Source: Cryobacterium sp. PH29-G1
GTDB lineage: Bacteria > Actinomycetota > Actinomycetes > Actinomycetales > Microbacteriaceae
Direction of reading: 5' to 3'
Assembly: GCF_030063365.1 (NCBI RefSeq)
Contig: NZ_JASISY010000002.1
Location: forward strand, 248,001-312,000
Length of the DNA: 64,000 bases
In this document: in pieces, positions 25,685 through 33,490 of the stretch
How positions within the stretch are numbered: the first letter of the stretch is position 1
How the letters are laid out: every line of letters starts with the position of its first letter
Program-made: the position numbers and the translations under genes
Notes under the pieces: model-generated
Database searches by the model: none
What the model was told of the DNA's origin: nothing
Seen by the model: only the letters and a program-made list of their open reading frames with translations

Positions 25685-25999
25685 GCGCCGCCAGAATATC
25701 ACGTCGACCGGTGGATTCAGGCTTAGCCCGTATCCGGCCAACCCGTCGAACCTCGGTCGGAGTAGTCGACGTCGACAATTCCATCTGACCGGTCGAGCAC
25801 CCGGTAAGTGCCATCCCGGCGCGCAATCGGATGCCTACCGCGGGAAGTTGAATATAGACGAATAGAGCGTCTCCAGCACATCCGCCCACCACAGACACGA
25901 TCGCAGTGCCTAGCCGGAGGAGTTACTGCTGCGGACCAGAGACGTCGTGGCACACTGGAGATCGACCAGTCTGACTGAACAGAAAAGGAGTGGACTGAC
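25685..25999. other. Non-coding gap right of the IS
   Basis: A 315-bp stretch between the IS end and the DUF5652 gene. One minus-strand frame reads DGTYRVLDRSDGIVDVDYSD near 25780-25840 and could be a gene scrap, but it has no start and no recognisable family. AAAGGAG at about 25983-25989 is the ribosome site of the next gene. Confidence 0.4.
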
Positions 26000-26290
26000 A
26001 TGAACTCGCATCCGGGTGGCAAATCAGCTCTACCAGTGAGCGCGCGGGGACCCCTGATCGCGCTCGTGGCTTGGACCCTGGCGTGGAAGGGCGCCTCGCT
26101 CTGGCGCGCTGCAAGGGTTGACAGTAAGCCATGGTTTGTCACGCTGCTCATCTCGAATACTTTCGGAATCCTAGACGCCATCTACCTCTTCGGCGTGAGC
26201 GGTGTTCGCCGCCATGCGGGACGCGGCGAAGACTCAATCCTTGCCGCGACGGGTGAACCTCAACAACTCGGGCATACGCAAGAAACCTGA
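26000..26290 (+). CDS. DUF5652-like small membrane protein
   Basis: A 96-residue protein with two hydrophobic segments. The first, PLIALVAWTLAWKGASLWRA near residues 17-36, and the second, WFVTLLISNTFGILDAIYLF near residues 45-64, match the DUF5652 pattern. The C-terminal 25 residues are polar and variable. The ATG at 26000 has AAAGGAG 11 nt upstream. Function is unknown. It is isolated, with a 303-bp gap downstream that holds no gene or structure I can name. Confidence 0.75.
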   Translation: MNSHPGGKSALPVSARGPLIALVAWTLAWKGASLWRAARVDSKPWFVTLLISNTFGILDAIYLFGVSGVRRHAGRGEDSILAATGEPQQLGHTQET

Positions 26291-26581
26291 AAGCACACCC
26301 CAGACGCGCCAGGACTTCGCCACTCTCCGTCGCCATCCTTTGCGACACCCGAAGCTACGGGCTGCGGGAACTTCCTTCAACAACGGCGATACGCCGCGGG
26401 CAGCCTCGACTTCGGCCACCCGGTTCGAGCACCGGAGCCTGAATTTGTGAACACGAACTCTCTCTGGCCGAACTTGGAGCGACACGCATTTGGGCTCAAT
26501 CACAGAGTCAGGGGTGCCCTCGCTCCTCGTTTCACACGGGCACCCATACAGCGCTTTTACGATCCGTAGTTAATTGTTCTG

Positions 26582-26587
26582 TATGAT
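26582..26587 (+). promoter_or_regulatory. -10 promoter element for a leaderless VOC-protein transcript
   Basis: TATGAT lies 6 nt before the ATG of the VOC gene at 26594. This places transcription initiation at or next to the start codon, as in leaderless actinobacterial messages, and no Shine-Dalgarno site is present. No good -35 is seen. Confidence 0.5.
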
Positions 26588-26593
26588 CTGCAC

Positions 26594-26998
26594 ATGATTG
26601 CGCCGCAGATCTATGTCACCTTCCCCGGTACAGCGCGCGAAGCGCTCTGCTTCTATGCGGCTGTTTTCGGTGGAGAGCTTTCCCTGCACACCTACGAGGA
26701 TTTCGGTCGCACCGACGGCCCGCCACATGCCATAGCTCACGGGGTGCTCAAGGGCGCAGTTGCCTTGATGGGATCCGATGCCGCAGCGGGTGAGAACAGC
26801 GTCCGGTCTGAAGGCGTCAGGCTCTCGTTGCTGGGAGCTGCGGAACCGGGTGTTCTTCATGAGTGGTTCGACAAGCTCGCCGTTGGCGGCAGGGTCGTTG
26901 ACGACCTTGCCCCCAAGCCGTGGGGCGCTTCGGATGGCCAGGTTGTCGATCGTTTCGGTCTCCATTGGCTCATCGGATACGAGCCGGAGACTGACTGA
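26594..26998 (+). CDS. VOC-family protein (PhnB-like)
   Basis: A 134-residue single-domain VOC (glyoxalase/bleomycin-resistance fold) protein of the PhnB-like type. PQIYVTFPGTAREALCFY is near residues 4-21, the central AIAHGVLKGAVALMGSDA near 46-63, and the C-terminal DRFGLHWLIGYE near 118-129 corresponds to the usual FG..W motif. Such proteins bind divalent metal and small substrates or antibiotics; no specific function can be given. The gene is intact and probably leaderless. It lies at the edge of the integrase remnant region. Confidence 0.9.
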   Translation: MIAPQIYVTFPGTAREALCFYAAVFGGELSLHTYEDFGRTDGPPHAIAHGVLKGAVALMGSDAAAGENSVRSEGVRLSLLGAAEPGVLHEWFDKLAVGGRVVDDLAPKPWGASDGQVVDRFGLHWLIGYEPETD

Positions 26999-27165
26999 GA
27001 TACAACTGCTCGCCCAGCGAGCAAACTTGGGACGCTCGATGATTACGCAAACAATTTCGCGCCGCGGTCCCGCTTGCCGTCCGGGTTGCAGGCGAGTGCG
27101 CCAATGCACCTACCGGGCATCGCACCGGCTCCGACCGATAGCGAGATTGCGCGCCGTGCGCAGAT

Positions 27166-27465
27166 ATGCTCGAGGTATGGTCAAGCGACCCTATCGCCGG
27201 ACGTCGCCAAGGGTTCCTCATTCCGTCGAGCAGTGCTGAGTATGACCTCGATGGGGGCTCCTCGCCTTCCGAGTGCTGGTTGTCGCGCGGGGAGATCACC
27301 CTCAGCATGTCGTGTCCGGAAAATGTGACACTCCGCGCGTTCTCAGCGAGCGGGATTGCCCTCGCCGACGAGGACGTGACGCTCAACTGGGTCCGAGTCG
27401 GGGGTAGCGAGCGGTGTGGAGGCCCTGAAAAAGCTGGCCCGGTCACCCTCATGATTGCGTCCTGA
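27166..27465 (+). CDS. Hypothetical protein, uncertain
   Basis: A 99-codon frame with ATG at 27166. The product has a mixed, soluble composition with two central Cys (SSPSECWLSRGEITLSMSCP) and no recognisable family. A ribosome site is not clear. It is the only plausible gene in the 635-bp stretch 26999-27633 between the VOC gene and the broken integrase; the rest of that stretch shows nothing assignable. Confidence 0.3.
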   Translation: MLEVWSSDPIAGRRQGFLIPSSSAEYDLDGGSSPSECWLSRGEITLSMSCPENVTLRAFSASGIALADEDVTLNWVRVGGSERCGGPEKAGPVTLMIAS

Positions 27466-27633
27466 ACCACCAGACGTTCTTCAAATTGGCGCGTTCCGGA
27501 GGGGGTTCCCTATCGGGCGCCAACTGATCGGCCTGCGCATCCTCTGGACAAGTCAGTCCGACTGCAGCCCGGATCACTACTTGGAACCACGGCGTCGCCT
27601 TTTCAGACACCATTCCCGTGCGACGGGCTGGCC

Positions 27634-27738
27634 TCAGCCAATCTGTTCGGCCAGCGCGACGATGATGCCCGCGGGGCCACGGAGGTAACAGAGCCGGAAG
27701 CTGGTCTCGTACTGCGCCACATCGCCGAGGGATCCGAC
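27634..27738 (-). pseudogene. C-terminal scrap of a second VOC-family gene
   Basis: The last 34 codons of the frame that continues from the integrase read GDVAQYETSFRLCYLRGPAG then IIVALAEQIG and stop. This is the typical C-terminal strand-helix end of glyoxalase/VOC proteins (RLCYVRGPEGIIVALAE-like). The N-terminal part of that gene is absent; the scrap is fused in frame to integrase sequence through the hexanucleotide repeat at 27739-27768. Confidence 0.6.
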
Positions 27739-27768
27739 CGACTCCGACTCCGACTCCGACTCCGACTC
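27739..27768. repeat. Five tandem CGACTC units (Glu-Ser repeat)
   Basis: Five exact copies of the hexamer CGACTC. On the minus strand they encode alternating Glu-Ser and mark the junction between integrase sequence and VOC C-terminal sequence. A related Glu-Ser hexamer repeat occurs at 63830-63853. Confidence 0.9.
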
Positions 27769-28598
27769 CACCGTGCGGTCCGGCTCGTGCGACTTCGGGT
27801 AGTCCTGGCGGTGCAGGCCGGCCTTGTTTTGCACCACGAGCGTGCCACTGATAGTCACCCGCGGCGGATCAGCGTCCAGGTCGACGTCGCACTGCCGAAG
27901 AGCGAGTACTTCACCGATGCGCGTGGCCGAGCCGCGCATCACCTCGAAGATGTCCCGCACCTGCCCGTCAGACCGCGGCCGGATCATGTCCGGCCCATGC
28001 GCCACTCGAGACCCACCAGACGGATGGCAGCGATCTGCTCAGCCGCGAGCGCCTTCGGCGTGTGCAAAGGCTTCTTCATACGCGAGGTTTCCTTCATGGG
28101 ATTGCGCCGGATGATCTCCCGCCTCACGGCGAAGGCCAGGATCATGCCGAGGAGGGTTCGGGAGTGTTTTGCCCGCGTGTAGGACTTCTCGCGCTGCTGC
28201 CTCAGGAAGAGCTCGATGCGCCCGACGGTCACTTCGCGAATGGTGAAATTCTCGAAGAACGGAATCACCAGAACGCGGAGTTCACGTTGGTATGTGTCTT
28301 TTGTTCCTTGGGAACGGTCGACGTCGAGCATCACGTCCTCCATCCACGCCTCGGCGAGTACCGGAACGGGCGAGCTAGCGTTGAGCGAGTCACCTGTACC
28401 ACCGGTGCGCAAGCGGGCCGCCAGATCGACTTTGAGCGCCGACTGCGCTGCGTTGCGGCTCTCACGTGTCGCGCCGACTTGCCGCGACTGCCCGTCCCAG
28501 TCGCGGAAGACGGTCGTCGCCCGATACCGCCCGGGACCAAGCTTGACGACGGTGATCGAGCCGAAGGTGCTGATGGGCAGTCGCGGTCGTCCGGCCAT
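27769..28598 (-). pseudogene. Tyrosine recombinase (phage-type integrase), frame-shifted and lacking the catalytic C-terminus
   Basis: The ATG at 28598 starts an integrase with an AP2-like arm-binding N-terminus (GRYRATTVFRDWDGQSRQ), a SAM-like core-binding domain (YQRELRVLVIPFFENFTIRE) and the beginning of the catalytic domain. Near 27985 the frame breaks (LEWRMG followed by GPDM in another frame); one extra G would restore it. The second piece has the first catalytic Arg region (GSATRIGEVLALRQCDVDLD) but runs into a Glu-Ser repeat before the His-x-x-Arg and Tyr motifs, so it cannot be active. Its start overlaps the excisionase stop by 1 nt (TGATG). It is the remnant of an integrative element targeting the nearby tRNA. 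Confidence 0.85.
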
Positions 28599-28834
28599 CA
28601 GTGCTTGCCCCCTCCGCCGGGCAGAGCTCTTTCGGGCTCGTGAAGACCGTCCAGCCACAGCCGAACGTCGGAAACGCGGTAGCGGATCTCCCGGCCGACG
28701 CGTATCCCGGAAGGCCCGCGGCCGTCGGTGCGCAGGTCGTAGATGGCCTGCACTTGCACGCCGAGATACTCGGCGAGCTCGCTGGTCGTTAAAACTGGCT
28801 CGAGACCGAGCCCGAAGAGTCGTTCACTGTTCAT
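28598..28834 (-). CDS. Excisionase-like helix-turn-helix protein
   Basis: A 78-residue MerR-like HTH_17/Xis protein: LTTSELAEYLGVQVQAIYDL near residues 14-33, then RTDGRGPSGIRVGREIRYRV and a C-terminal helix VRLWLDGL. Such proteins bend DNA and direct the integrase toward excision. Its stop overlaps the integrase start by one base. The start is set at the ATG at 28834 by similarity (MNSERLFGLGLEPVL); no clear ribosome site is present and a longer form cannot be excluded. Confidence 0.75.
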   Translation of the reverse strand: MNSERLFGLGLEPVLTTSELAEYLGVQVQAIYDLRTDGRGPSGIRVGREIRYRVSDVRLWLDGLHEPERALPGGGGKH

Positions 28835-29005
28835 AACCCGTAGGTGCTCGAGGTCACTCCAGAGCGCTCGAACCGGGTCGTGCACCTTCTCTACAAGCGA
28901 CCGGAGGAGGCGGAGATTTTCGAATAGACAATGGATACACAATGGGTGCATCAAATGAAGCCCTTCTTGTGAAAAGAAGAACCCCTGATCAAATCGAATT
29001 TACAG

Positions 29006-29039
29006 TAGGGCGGGTGGGACTTGAACCCACGACCGACGG
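29006..29039. repeat. tRNA 3'-end-like copy (candidate attachment core)
   Basis: Thirty-four bases from TAGGGCG to GACCGACGG repeat the 3' half of the tRNA-CAU gene at 33771-33804 with three differences. Two of the differences are compensatory in the T-arm (GTGGG/CCCAC instead of CTGGG/CCCAG), so the copy comes from a real tRNA variant. The similarity continues outward (CCTGATCAAAT at 28984-28994). Beyond the copy the tRNA sequence stops, so it is not a functional tRNA. It lies 170 bp from the excisionase/integrase genes, as expected for an attachment site. The rest of 28835-29469 holds no gene I can support. Confidence 0.75.
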
Positions 29040-29174
29040 CTTGCGCCGAATTCTTTTCTGGACTGTCTGTCCAACGTCGACGGCTCGACTGATCTCGATC
29101 TAACCGGGAGTTCCTTGCTTTGTCAGCCTTTATTCTATCGAAAGGCCTCGACCTGCCTCGTCCTGTCTCGACGG

Positions 29175-29189
29175 AATAAACGTCCAATA
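29175..29189. repeat. 15-bp direct repeat, left copy
   Basis: AATAAACGTCCAATA, identical to 33491-33505. The two copies bracket the type VII toxin operon at a distance of 4,316 bp. Confidence 0.8.
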
Positions 29190-29469
29190 CCTAGCCGCGC
29201 ATCAAATGCCTGCCATGCTGTGACTCCCAGATCATGCTGACTTAAGGCCGTTCCCTTGGCAAGGAGAGTCAGGACGATTGGTCTAAAAGGGGCCATTCCC
29301 TGCCCCCGACTGCGTGGAATCGCCGAGCAAGCGGTGAATGCCGAAACCTCGGCCAGCCTAGGCTGCTCTCGACCGAATAAGCGGTGGAGGGACGTGCCTG
29401 CATCAAAGTCCTTGTTCCTCGACTACAACTTCTCTTCAGGGAGCTCGAGACCGTCCGATGCCTCCACAG

Positions 29470-29934
29470 TCAGCCTCCGGCGAGTTCCACCTGGCGTCGC
29501 AGCCACTCCGGGATGTGCTGAGCACTGCGCGGGAAACGCTCAAGGTCTTGGACGTAGCATGACGGGTCAATGGGGAAATCCCAACTGGGTTCATCATCAT
29601 AGTTGAATGTCGAGTGCAGACTGCCTGCAGCCGTGACCGTGAACTCAGCGCTGAACCAGGTCCCGAGATCTTCGCGCCACATGTTCGCCCGTAGCTCATC
29701 GGTATAGCGGTCCGCGGCTTCATCAACCAGGACGCTCACATAAGTCCCGTCAACACGAGCGACTCTCGCCGTCACCTGTCCGACCGGGACAGTCGCACTG
29801 ACTCTAAACAGGACGCTGTCAAAGCCGATTGGGATACTCGAATAGAGAATTTTGCCCAGTTTTTCCAGAATAATCCGCTGTCCGAGCACGCCCGGGTACT
29901 CCGAGAGCTCAGCTCCTATTGGCGAATCTGGCAC
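29470..29934 (-). CDS. YezG-family (DUF600) immunity protein
   Basis: A 154-residue soluble protein with the YezG/DUF600 layout: N-terminal helix (EKLGKILYSSIP), strands with a charged middle, a helix near YTDELRANMWRED, and the C-terminal signature STFNYDDEPSWDFPIDPSCY followed by a helix ending IPEWLRRQV. In Bacillus subtilis YezG is the cognate immunity protein of the LXG nuclease toxin YeeF (established knowledge). This gene follows a C-terminal nuclease toxin and overlaps its 3' end by 26 bp, which fits an immunity role by direct binding. The start is taken as GTG 29934 with GAGGT 5 nt upstream; ATG 29952 is an alternative. Confidence 0.8.
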   Translation of the reverse strand: MPDSPIGAELSEYPGVLGQRIILEKLGKILYSSIPIGFDSVLFRVSATVPVGQVTARVARVDGTYVSVLVDEAADRYTDELRANMWREDLGTWFSAEFTVTAAGSLHSTFNYDDEPSWDFPIDPSCYVQDLERFPRSAQHIPEWLRRQVELAGG

Positions 29935-32140
29935 GGTAGACCTCACCTCCATCGACTTGATATGAAACGCGAATCTCGCTAGGTACAGGACTGCCCTCAG
30001 GGTACAGCGGCCGGATTGAGACAGCAATATTGGGTGGAGGATCCCCCGCGAGGATTGATCGCCACCGGTTCTCGAGGTTGAAGTAACTCGGACCCGAGCC
30101 GCGGTTGACCTCGCGAAGCATGGCCACGAGGTTGATACGCTCAGCGCCACCAGCTGTTGCATTTCCGACGAGATGCCCACCGTCGAAGCCGATGCCACCA
30201 ATGGACCCCACAGTCGATTGAACGTGCCGAGACCTTGGGGCATCTCCGAGCCCCAGGTGCGCGACGTCGACGGAGCTGACTCTGGCCAAGTCATCCGTTC
30301 GGAAGACGTGTTCGCCGCCAACGATATATGTGGCGTTCGCAAGCGGTTTTTGGAGGTCTGGGTTAAGCGCGGCGCGCGGACCATAGTCGGTCTCCACGAC
30401 TACTACTCTTCCGAGATCGTCTGTATAGAACGTCCCTCTACCCTCGACGTCATATGCCGTATTCGGAGATAGGCCAGTGCGCTCGGCAAAGGGCGTCCTA
30501 ACCCCCGGAACATCGGAACCGGCGACGATGGTCCGGTGTGTAATCGTCGGGTGCTGGACCTCGGGCTGCCACTGGGCTGGACCTGAAACCGGCTCGACGC
30601 CCGCCGGCCGAGCTGGCGGTTCAAACTGAATGGTGTCCGGGCCGAGTTCAGAATCAACGACAACAGGCCGAGCTGGCGCGTCAATCTGAATTGTGTCCGG
30701 GGCGCGCCCAACATCAACGCGGGAAGCGACGCTGTGCAAAACACCCCCGCCACTTCCGGGCTCACCAACCGCGAGACGGGGCACCGCACCGAACCCGGCA
30801 CCGTCCGGGGTGACGGCTGAGTATCCAGGTTGAATGCGCACCGTCGGGATGGAATCAGCGAGGGTGTGCAGGGCCTGCGCGAGAGCGCCACGGGAAGCGT
30901 TCACACCCGAGACGAGGCTCAGCCTGGCGGCATCCGTTACGACCGAGAGCCCGTGCCCCGCGTGCAGCAGGCCCGCGGTTGCCCCGCGCACACCCCAGGA
31001 CCCCGCCGGCACAGCGAAGTCAGCCACGTGACCCACGATGGTCGCCGCGCGCCCGCCGATCGAGGCGGCCTTCACCCCGGCGCCAGCCCCGCCGCCGAGG
31101 AACAGGGAACCCACGTTCACGAGCGTGGCACCTGCCGCCTCCGCGGGGTTCTCCGCCCACTTGTCCGACGCCACCAACGCCAGGACCGCGGCGTCCACCT
31201 GAGCGGTTGATTTTTCGTAAAAGTCAGCCTGCACGCGCGCAGCCAGATCGGTGCCCTGCCCGGCGGGTGGAGTCACTCCGTACTGGGCGTAGGAGGCAAT
31301 CCCACCGACCAACATCCCCACACCGAACCAGGCCTGACCCGCCAACTCCCCATCGCCTTCACCGGTCACCGCGTTGAAGCCCACGAGCGCCGCAGCGCCC
31401 TGCCACATGCCCACAGCAGCATCCCACGCGCCATCACCGAACGACTCAAGGCCCGACCGGTCACCATCGGTCGCCGCGCCCCACGGCAAGACCACCCCGT
31501 CGGCATTCATCTCGGCGGCAGTGTGCGGCACGACCGGCGCGACTCGAGTATCGTCGCGGAGCGCATTGATCGCGTTGACGCAGTCGGCACTGGCCGTGTT
31601 GAGCGCCGCGACCTCCGCATTCACCCGGCGAAGCAGTTCTTTGTTGGCCTCCACCGACGGCTTGTGCTCCCGCCACGTGATCACCATCGGCAACATCCCC
31701 TCCACTCCTGGCGAAACGAGGCTCCACAGCCACGACGGGTAGTCCGAATCCCCCGCATAGACCGTCACGCCGCCCGACACGTCGGCGACGAAGGCCCGTG
31801 CCTCCTCGCGAATCGCAGCGAGGCGGGTCTTCAGGGGCGCCACGTCGTCGGCGAAGTCCGCGACAATCTTCGACACGGCGGTAAAGGTCTGGCCGAGGGC
31901 GGCGGAATCCACCGAAACAGGGTTCATCACGTCGAGCAAGTCGGTGGCCTCCGGCGCCACATACACCCCAGACAGCGCAGCCCACTCCGTGACAACCGCC
32001 GCACCCTTCTCGGTCACCGCGGTGCCAGCTGCCGAGAAACCGGTCGCGGAACCGACGATCGCGGCGGGGTCCATGTCGTCGCCCGGGATCATGTCCGGGT
32101 TGATCAGATCGCCGTCCACCGGGCAGGTCGTGGCCGCCAT
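29909..32140 (-). CDS. Type VII secretion-type polymorphic toxin with C-terminal nuclease domain
   Basis: A 743-residue multidomain protein without a signal peptide. Residues 1-200 are Ala/Val/Asp-rich helices as in WXG/LXG-type targeting regions. The middle (about 240-420) holds Gly/Ala-rich hydrophobic stretches, and about 480-530 is a Pro-rich linker with a 20-residue tandem repeat. A pre-toxin strand region (GRGTFYTDDLGRVVVVE) follows. The end is a DNA/RNA non-specific endonuclease-like domain, with FDGGHLVGN around His656 as the probable catalytic His and a following INLVAMLREVN helix. Its start overlaps the stop of the DUF6507 gene (TGATG) and its end overlaps the immunity gene, so toxin, partners and immunity are co-expressed. 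Expected role: killing competing cells by nuclease delivery through an ESX-type system encoded elsewhere. Confidence 0.85.
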   Translation of the reverse strand: MAATTCPVDGDLINPDMIPGDDMDPAAIVGSATGFSAAGTAVTEKGAAVVTEWAALSGVYVAPEATDLLDVMNPVSVDSAALGQTFTAVSKIVADFADDVAPLKTRLAAIREEARAFVADVSGGVTVYAGDSDYPSWLWSLVSPGVEGMLPMVITWREHKPSVEANKELLRRVNAEVAALNTASADCVNAINALRDDTRVAPVVPHTAAEMNADGVVLPWGAATDGDRSGLESFGDGAWDAAVGMWQGAAALVGFNAVTGEGDGELAGQAWFGVGMLVGGIASYAQYGVTPPAGQGTDLAARVQADFYEKSTAQVDAAVLALVASDKWAENPAEAAGATLVNVGSLFLGGGAGAGVKAASIGGRAATIVGHVADFAVPAGSWGVRGATAGLLHAGHGLSVVTDAARLSLVSGVNASRGALAQALHTLADSIPTVRIQPGYSAVTPDGAGFGAVPRLAVGEPGSGGGVLHSVASRVDVGRAPDTIQIDAPARPVVVDSELGPDTIQFEPPARPAGVEPVSGPAQWQPEVQHPTITHRTIVAGSDVPGVRTPFAERTGLSPNTAYDVEGRGTFYTDDLGRVVVVETDYGPRAALNPDLQKPLANATYIVGGEHVFRTDDLARVSSVDVAHLGLGDAPRSRHVQSTVGSIGGIGFDGGHLVGNATAGGAERINLVAMLREVNRGSGPSYFNLENRWRSILAGDPPPNIAVSIRPLYPEGSPVPSEIRVSYQVDGGEVYRARFANRS
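30606..30700. repeat. 60-bp tandem repeat inside the toxin linker
   Basis: GGCCGAGCTGGCG followed by a similar stretch to GTGTCCGG occurs at 30606-30640 and again at 30666-30700. It encodes two versions of PDTIQ(I/F)-x-x-PARP in the Pro-rich linker before the nuclease domain. Confidence 0.8.
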
Positions 32141-32499
32141 CAGGGTGTTCCGCCCGCGTTGAAGAACGACAGATCACCGGATGACGCGGCATGGCTGGCC
32201 GCCGTCTGCGCGGTGACCGCCATCTCCTCATCCCCTTGGATGTAGCCGATCGTAGCCGTGCTCGCTCCGAGAGACCCCGCCGTGATGCGGTTGCCGATCG
32301 CCGTGAGACGACCCTGCTCGCTCTCCATCAACGCCTGAATCGCGGCCGGGACATCGGCCATGTTCGGGCCGGCACCTGTCGCGAGTTCTGCGAACGACGT
32401 CGACGCGGAGTCGAGGGCCGTGCGGAGCTCGGTCGCGGCGGTTTCCACCGAGGCGAGAACAGACTGCACGCCGGACGGGTCGATGCTCCAGCCACTCAT
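32140..32499 (-). CDS. DUF6507 family protein (WXG-like small partner)
   Basis: A 119-residue helical protein beginning MSGWSIDPSGVQSVLAS, the N-terminal pattern of DUF6507 and related small ESX-associated proteins, followed by helices with ELRTALDSASTSFAEL and a C-terminal AVTAQTAASHAASSGDLSFF. It probably pairs with, or chaperones, the toxin N-terminus for export. Its stop overlaps the toxin start by one base (TGATG), a strong sign of coupling. The start is ATG 32499 by similarity; the frame is open 39 bp further. No strong ribosome site is visible. Confidence 0.75.
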   Translation of the reverse strand: MSGWSIDPSGVQSVLASVETAATELRTALDSASTSFAELATGAGPNMADVPAAIQALMESEQGRLTAIGNRITAGSLGASTATIGYIQGDEEMAVTAQTAASHAASSGDLSFFNAGGTP

Positions 32500-32550
32500 G
32501 CTGAACGCTGAGAAGGACTCGACAAGCTCGACCACCAAAGTCGCACGGGG

Positions 32551-32871
32551 CTATCCGATGTTCTGAACGGCGCAACGACCACGAGCGAGAGCCGACTGGG
32601 CGGTCTCGTCATTCGATGCGAGGGAGGAGCGCAGCGACGTGATGATCTGCTTCACCTGCCCGGCAACAGTGTTCCAGCGAATTTCCTTCGACGCGTACTC
32701 CTCCGACACACCGTCGGCCTGGTAGTCGGCCATCATGGCCTTCACGTCGGAGTCGCGCTGGTCGATGAGGGCCTCGAGGCGGCCCGCGATCGAGTTGAAG
32801 TTGTCCTGCGCATTCTGTGATGCGGCAATGTCATAGTCGCGGCGATCCGCCGCGTTTGCGCCTGTTGCCAT
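32551..32871 (-). CDS. ESAT-6-like (pore-forming ESAT-6 family) protein
   Basis: A 106-residue all-helical protein of the ESAT-6-like family. It has an N-terminal RRDYDIAASQNAQDNFNSIA helix near residues 10-29, a turn region DADVKAMMADYQADGVSE-like near 40-60, EIRWNTVAGQVKQIITSL near 64-81, and a C-terminal tail. Small proteins of this kind form hairpins and are exported as dimers by type VII machines. It lies between the WXG100-like and DUF6507 genes in one minus-strand unit with 11-bp and 51-bp gaps. Confidence 0.8.
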   Translation of the reverse strand: MATGANAADRRDYDIAASQNAQDNFNSIAGRLEALIDQRDSDVKAMMADYQADGVSEEYASKEIRWNTVAGQVKQIITSLRSSLASNDETAQSALARGRCAVQNIG

Positions 32872-32882
32872 GAGTGTGTTCC

Positions 32883-33227
32883 CTATCCCCGTGAACCGAA
32901 CCGTGCGGAGTCGAAACCCGCCCCGGATTGCGCTGATGTCGTCTGATCGGCGAGCTCCTGGTCGGCCTGGCCGAACGCGAGGTCCTGCCCCGCGATACCG
33001 GTGAGGATCGACCCCAGCGCACCGTTGAGCTCAGCGGAAATCGAGTCCGTCTCGTTCTTGAACCTGTCGAACGCGGCGCGACCTGCACCGTTGAACCGGC
33101 CCTCGAGCGGCGCGGCAGCCTCGAACAACTGCTTCACGAGCGACCCAAGGTCGTCGGACGAGGTACTCGTCTTCTTCGTGAGATGCGACAGAACGTCGGA
33201 TCCCATTGCAAACTTCATGCCAGCCAT
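32883..33227 (-). CDS. WXG100-like protein
   Basis: A 114-residue helical-hairpin protein, first gene of the toxin operon. It starts MAGMKFAMGSDVLSHL, with a helix STSSDDLGSLVKQLFEAAAP near residues 21-40, a turn FNGAGRAAFDRF near 47-58 (the place of the Trp-x-Gly turn, here Phe-Asn-Gly), and a second helix to about 90. The C-terminus ends GAGFDSARFGS. It is expected to form a secreted heterodimer with the ESAT-6-like protein. The start is ATG 33227, where the similarity begins; a longer frame upstream has no support. Confidence 0.78.
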   Translation of the reverse strand: MAGMKFAMGSDVLSHLTKKTSTSSDDLGSLVKQLFEAAAPLEGRFNGAGRAAFDRFKNETDSISAELNGALGSILTGIAGQDLAFGQADQELADQTTSAQSGAGFDSARFGSRG

Positions 33228-33490
33228 CGAAAGCCCCCAGAGATTGTGCTTCAGCTCGTGAAGTCTAGACCACCAAAAAGACGCGCTGTCTACCCTCGGG
33301 CGCTGGGACCCAGATTCCACCACATGGGCCGAGTTACGCTGCGAGCCAACTCATCACCGAGCCGAAAAGTCATCGAGTATCCATCACTCGTTGGCGAGAA
33401 CAGCACCTAGGCCAGCCCAGACCAAGCCAGACCAACCCAACCGCGTCGTGCACCGTGTCGCGGAGCGGCCGGAACAGGTGGGTACCGAGC

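Noticed and set aside
24060..25690. Exact IS1380 ends with target duplication
   Set aside because: The inverted ends match only weakly and no convincing duplicated target was found, so only approximate limits are given.
26291..26593. A gene in the gap between the DUF5652 and VOC genes
   Set aside because: No frame has a credible start, ribosome site or family resemblance; only the -10 element for the VOC gene is supported.
1..28000. A further copy of the tRNA 3' end marking the far boundary of the integrase element
   Set aside because: I did not find another TAGGGCG..CTTGAACCCA copy to the left; the distal site is lost, too decayed, or outside the window.
29006..29080. A second functional tRNA at 29.0 kb
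   Set aside because: Only the 3' half is present; the anticodon and D-arms are absent.
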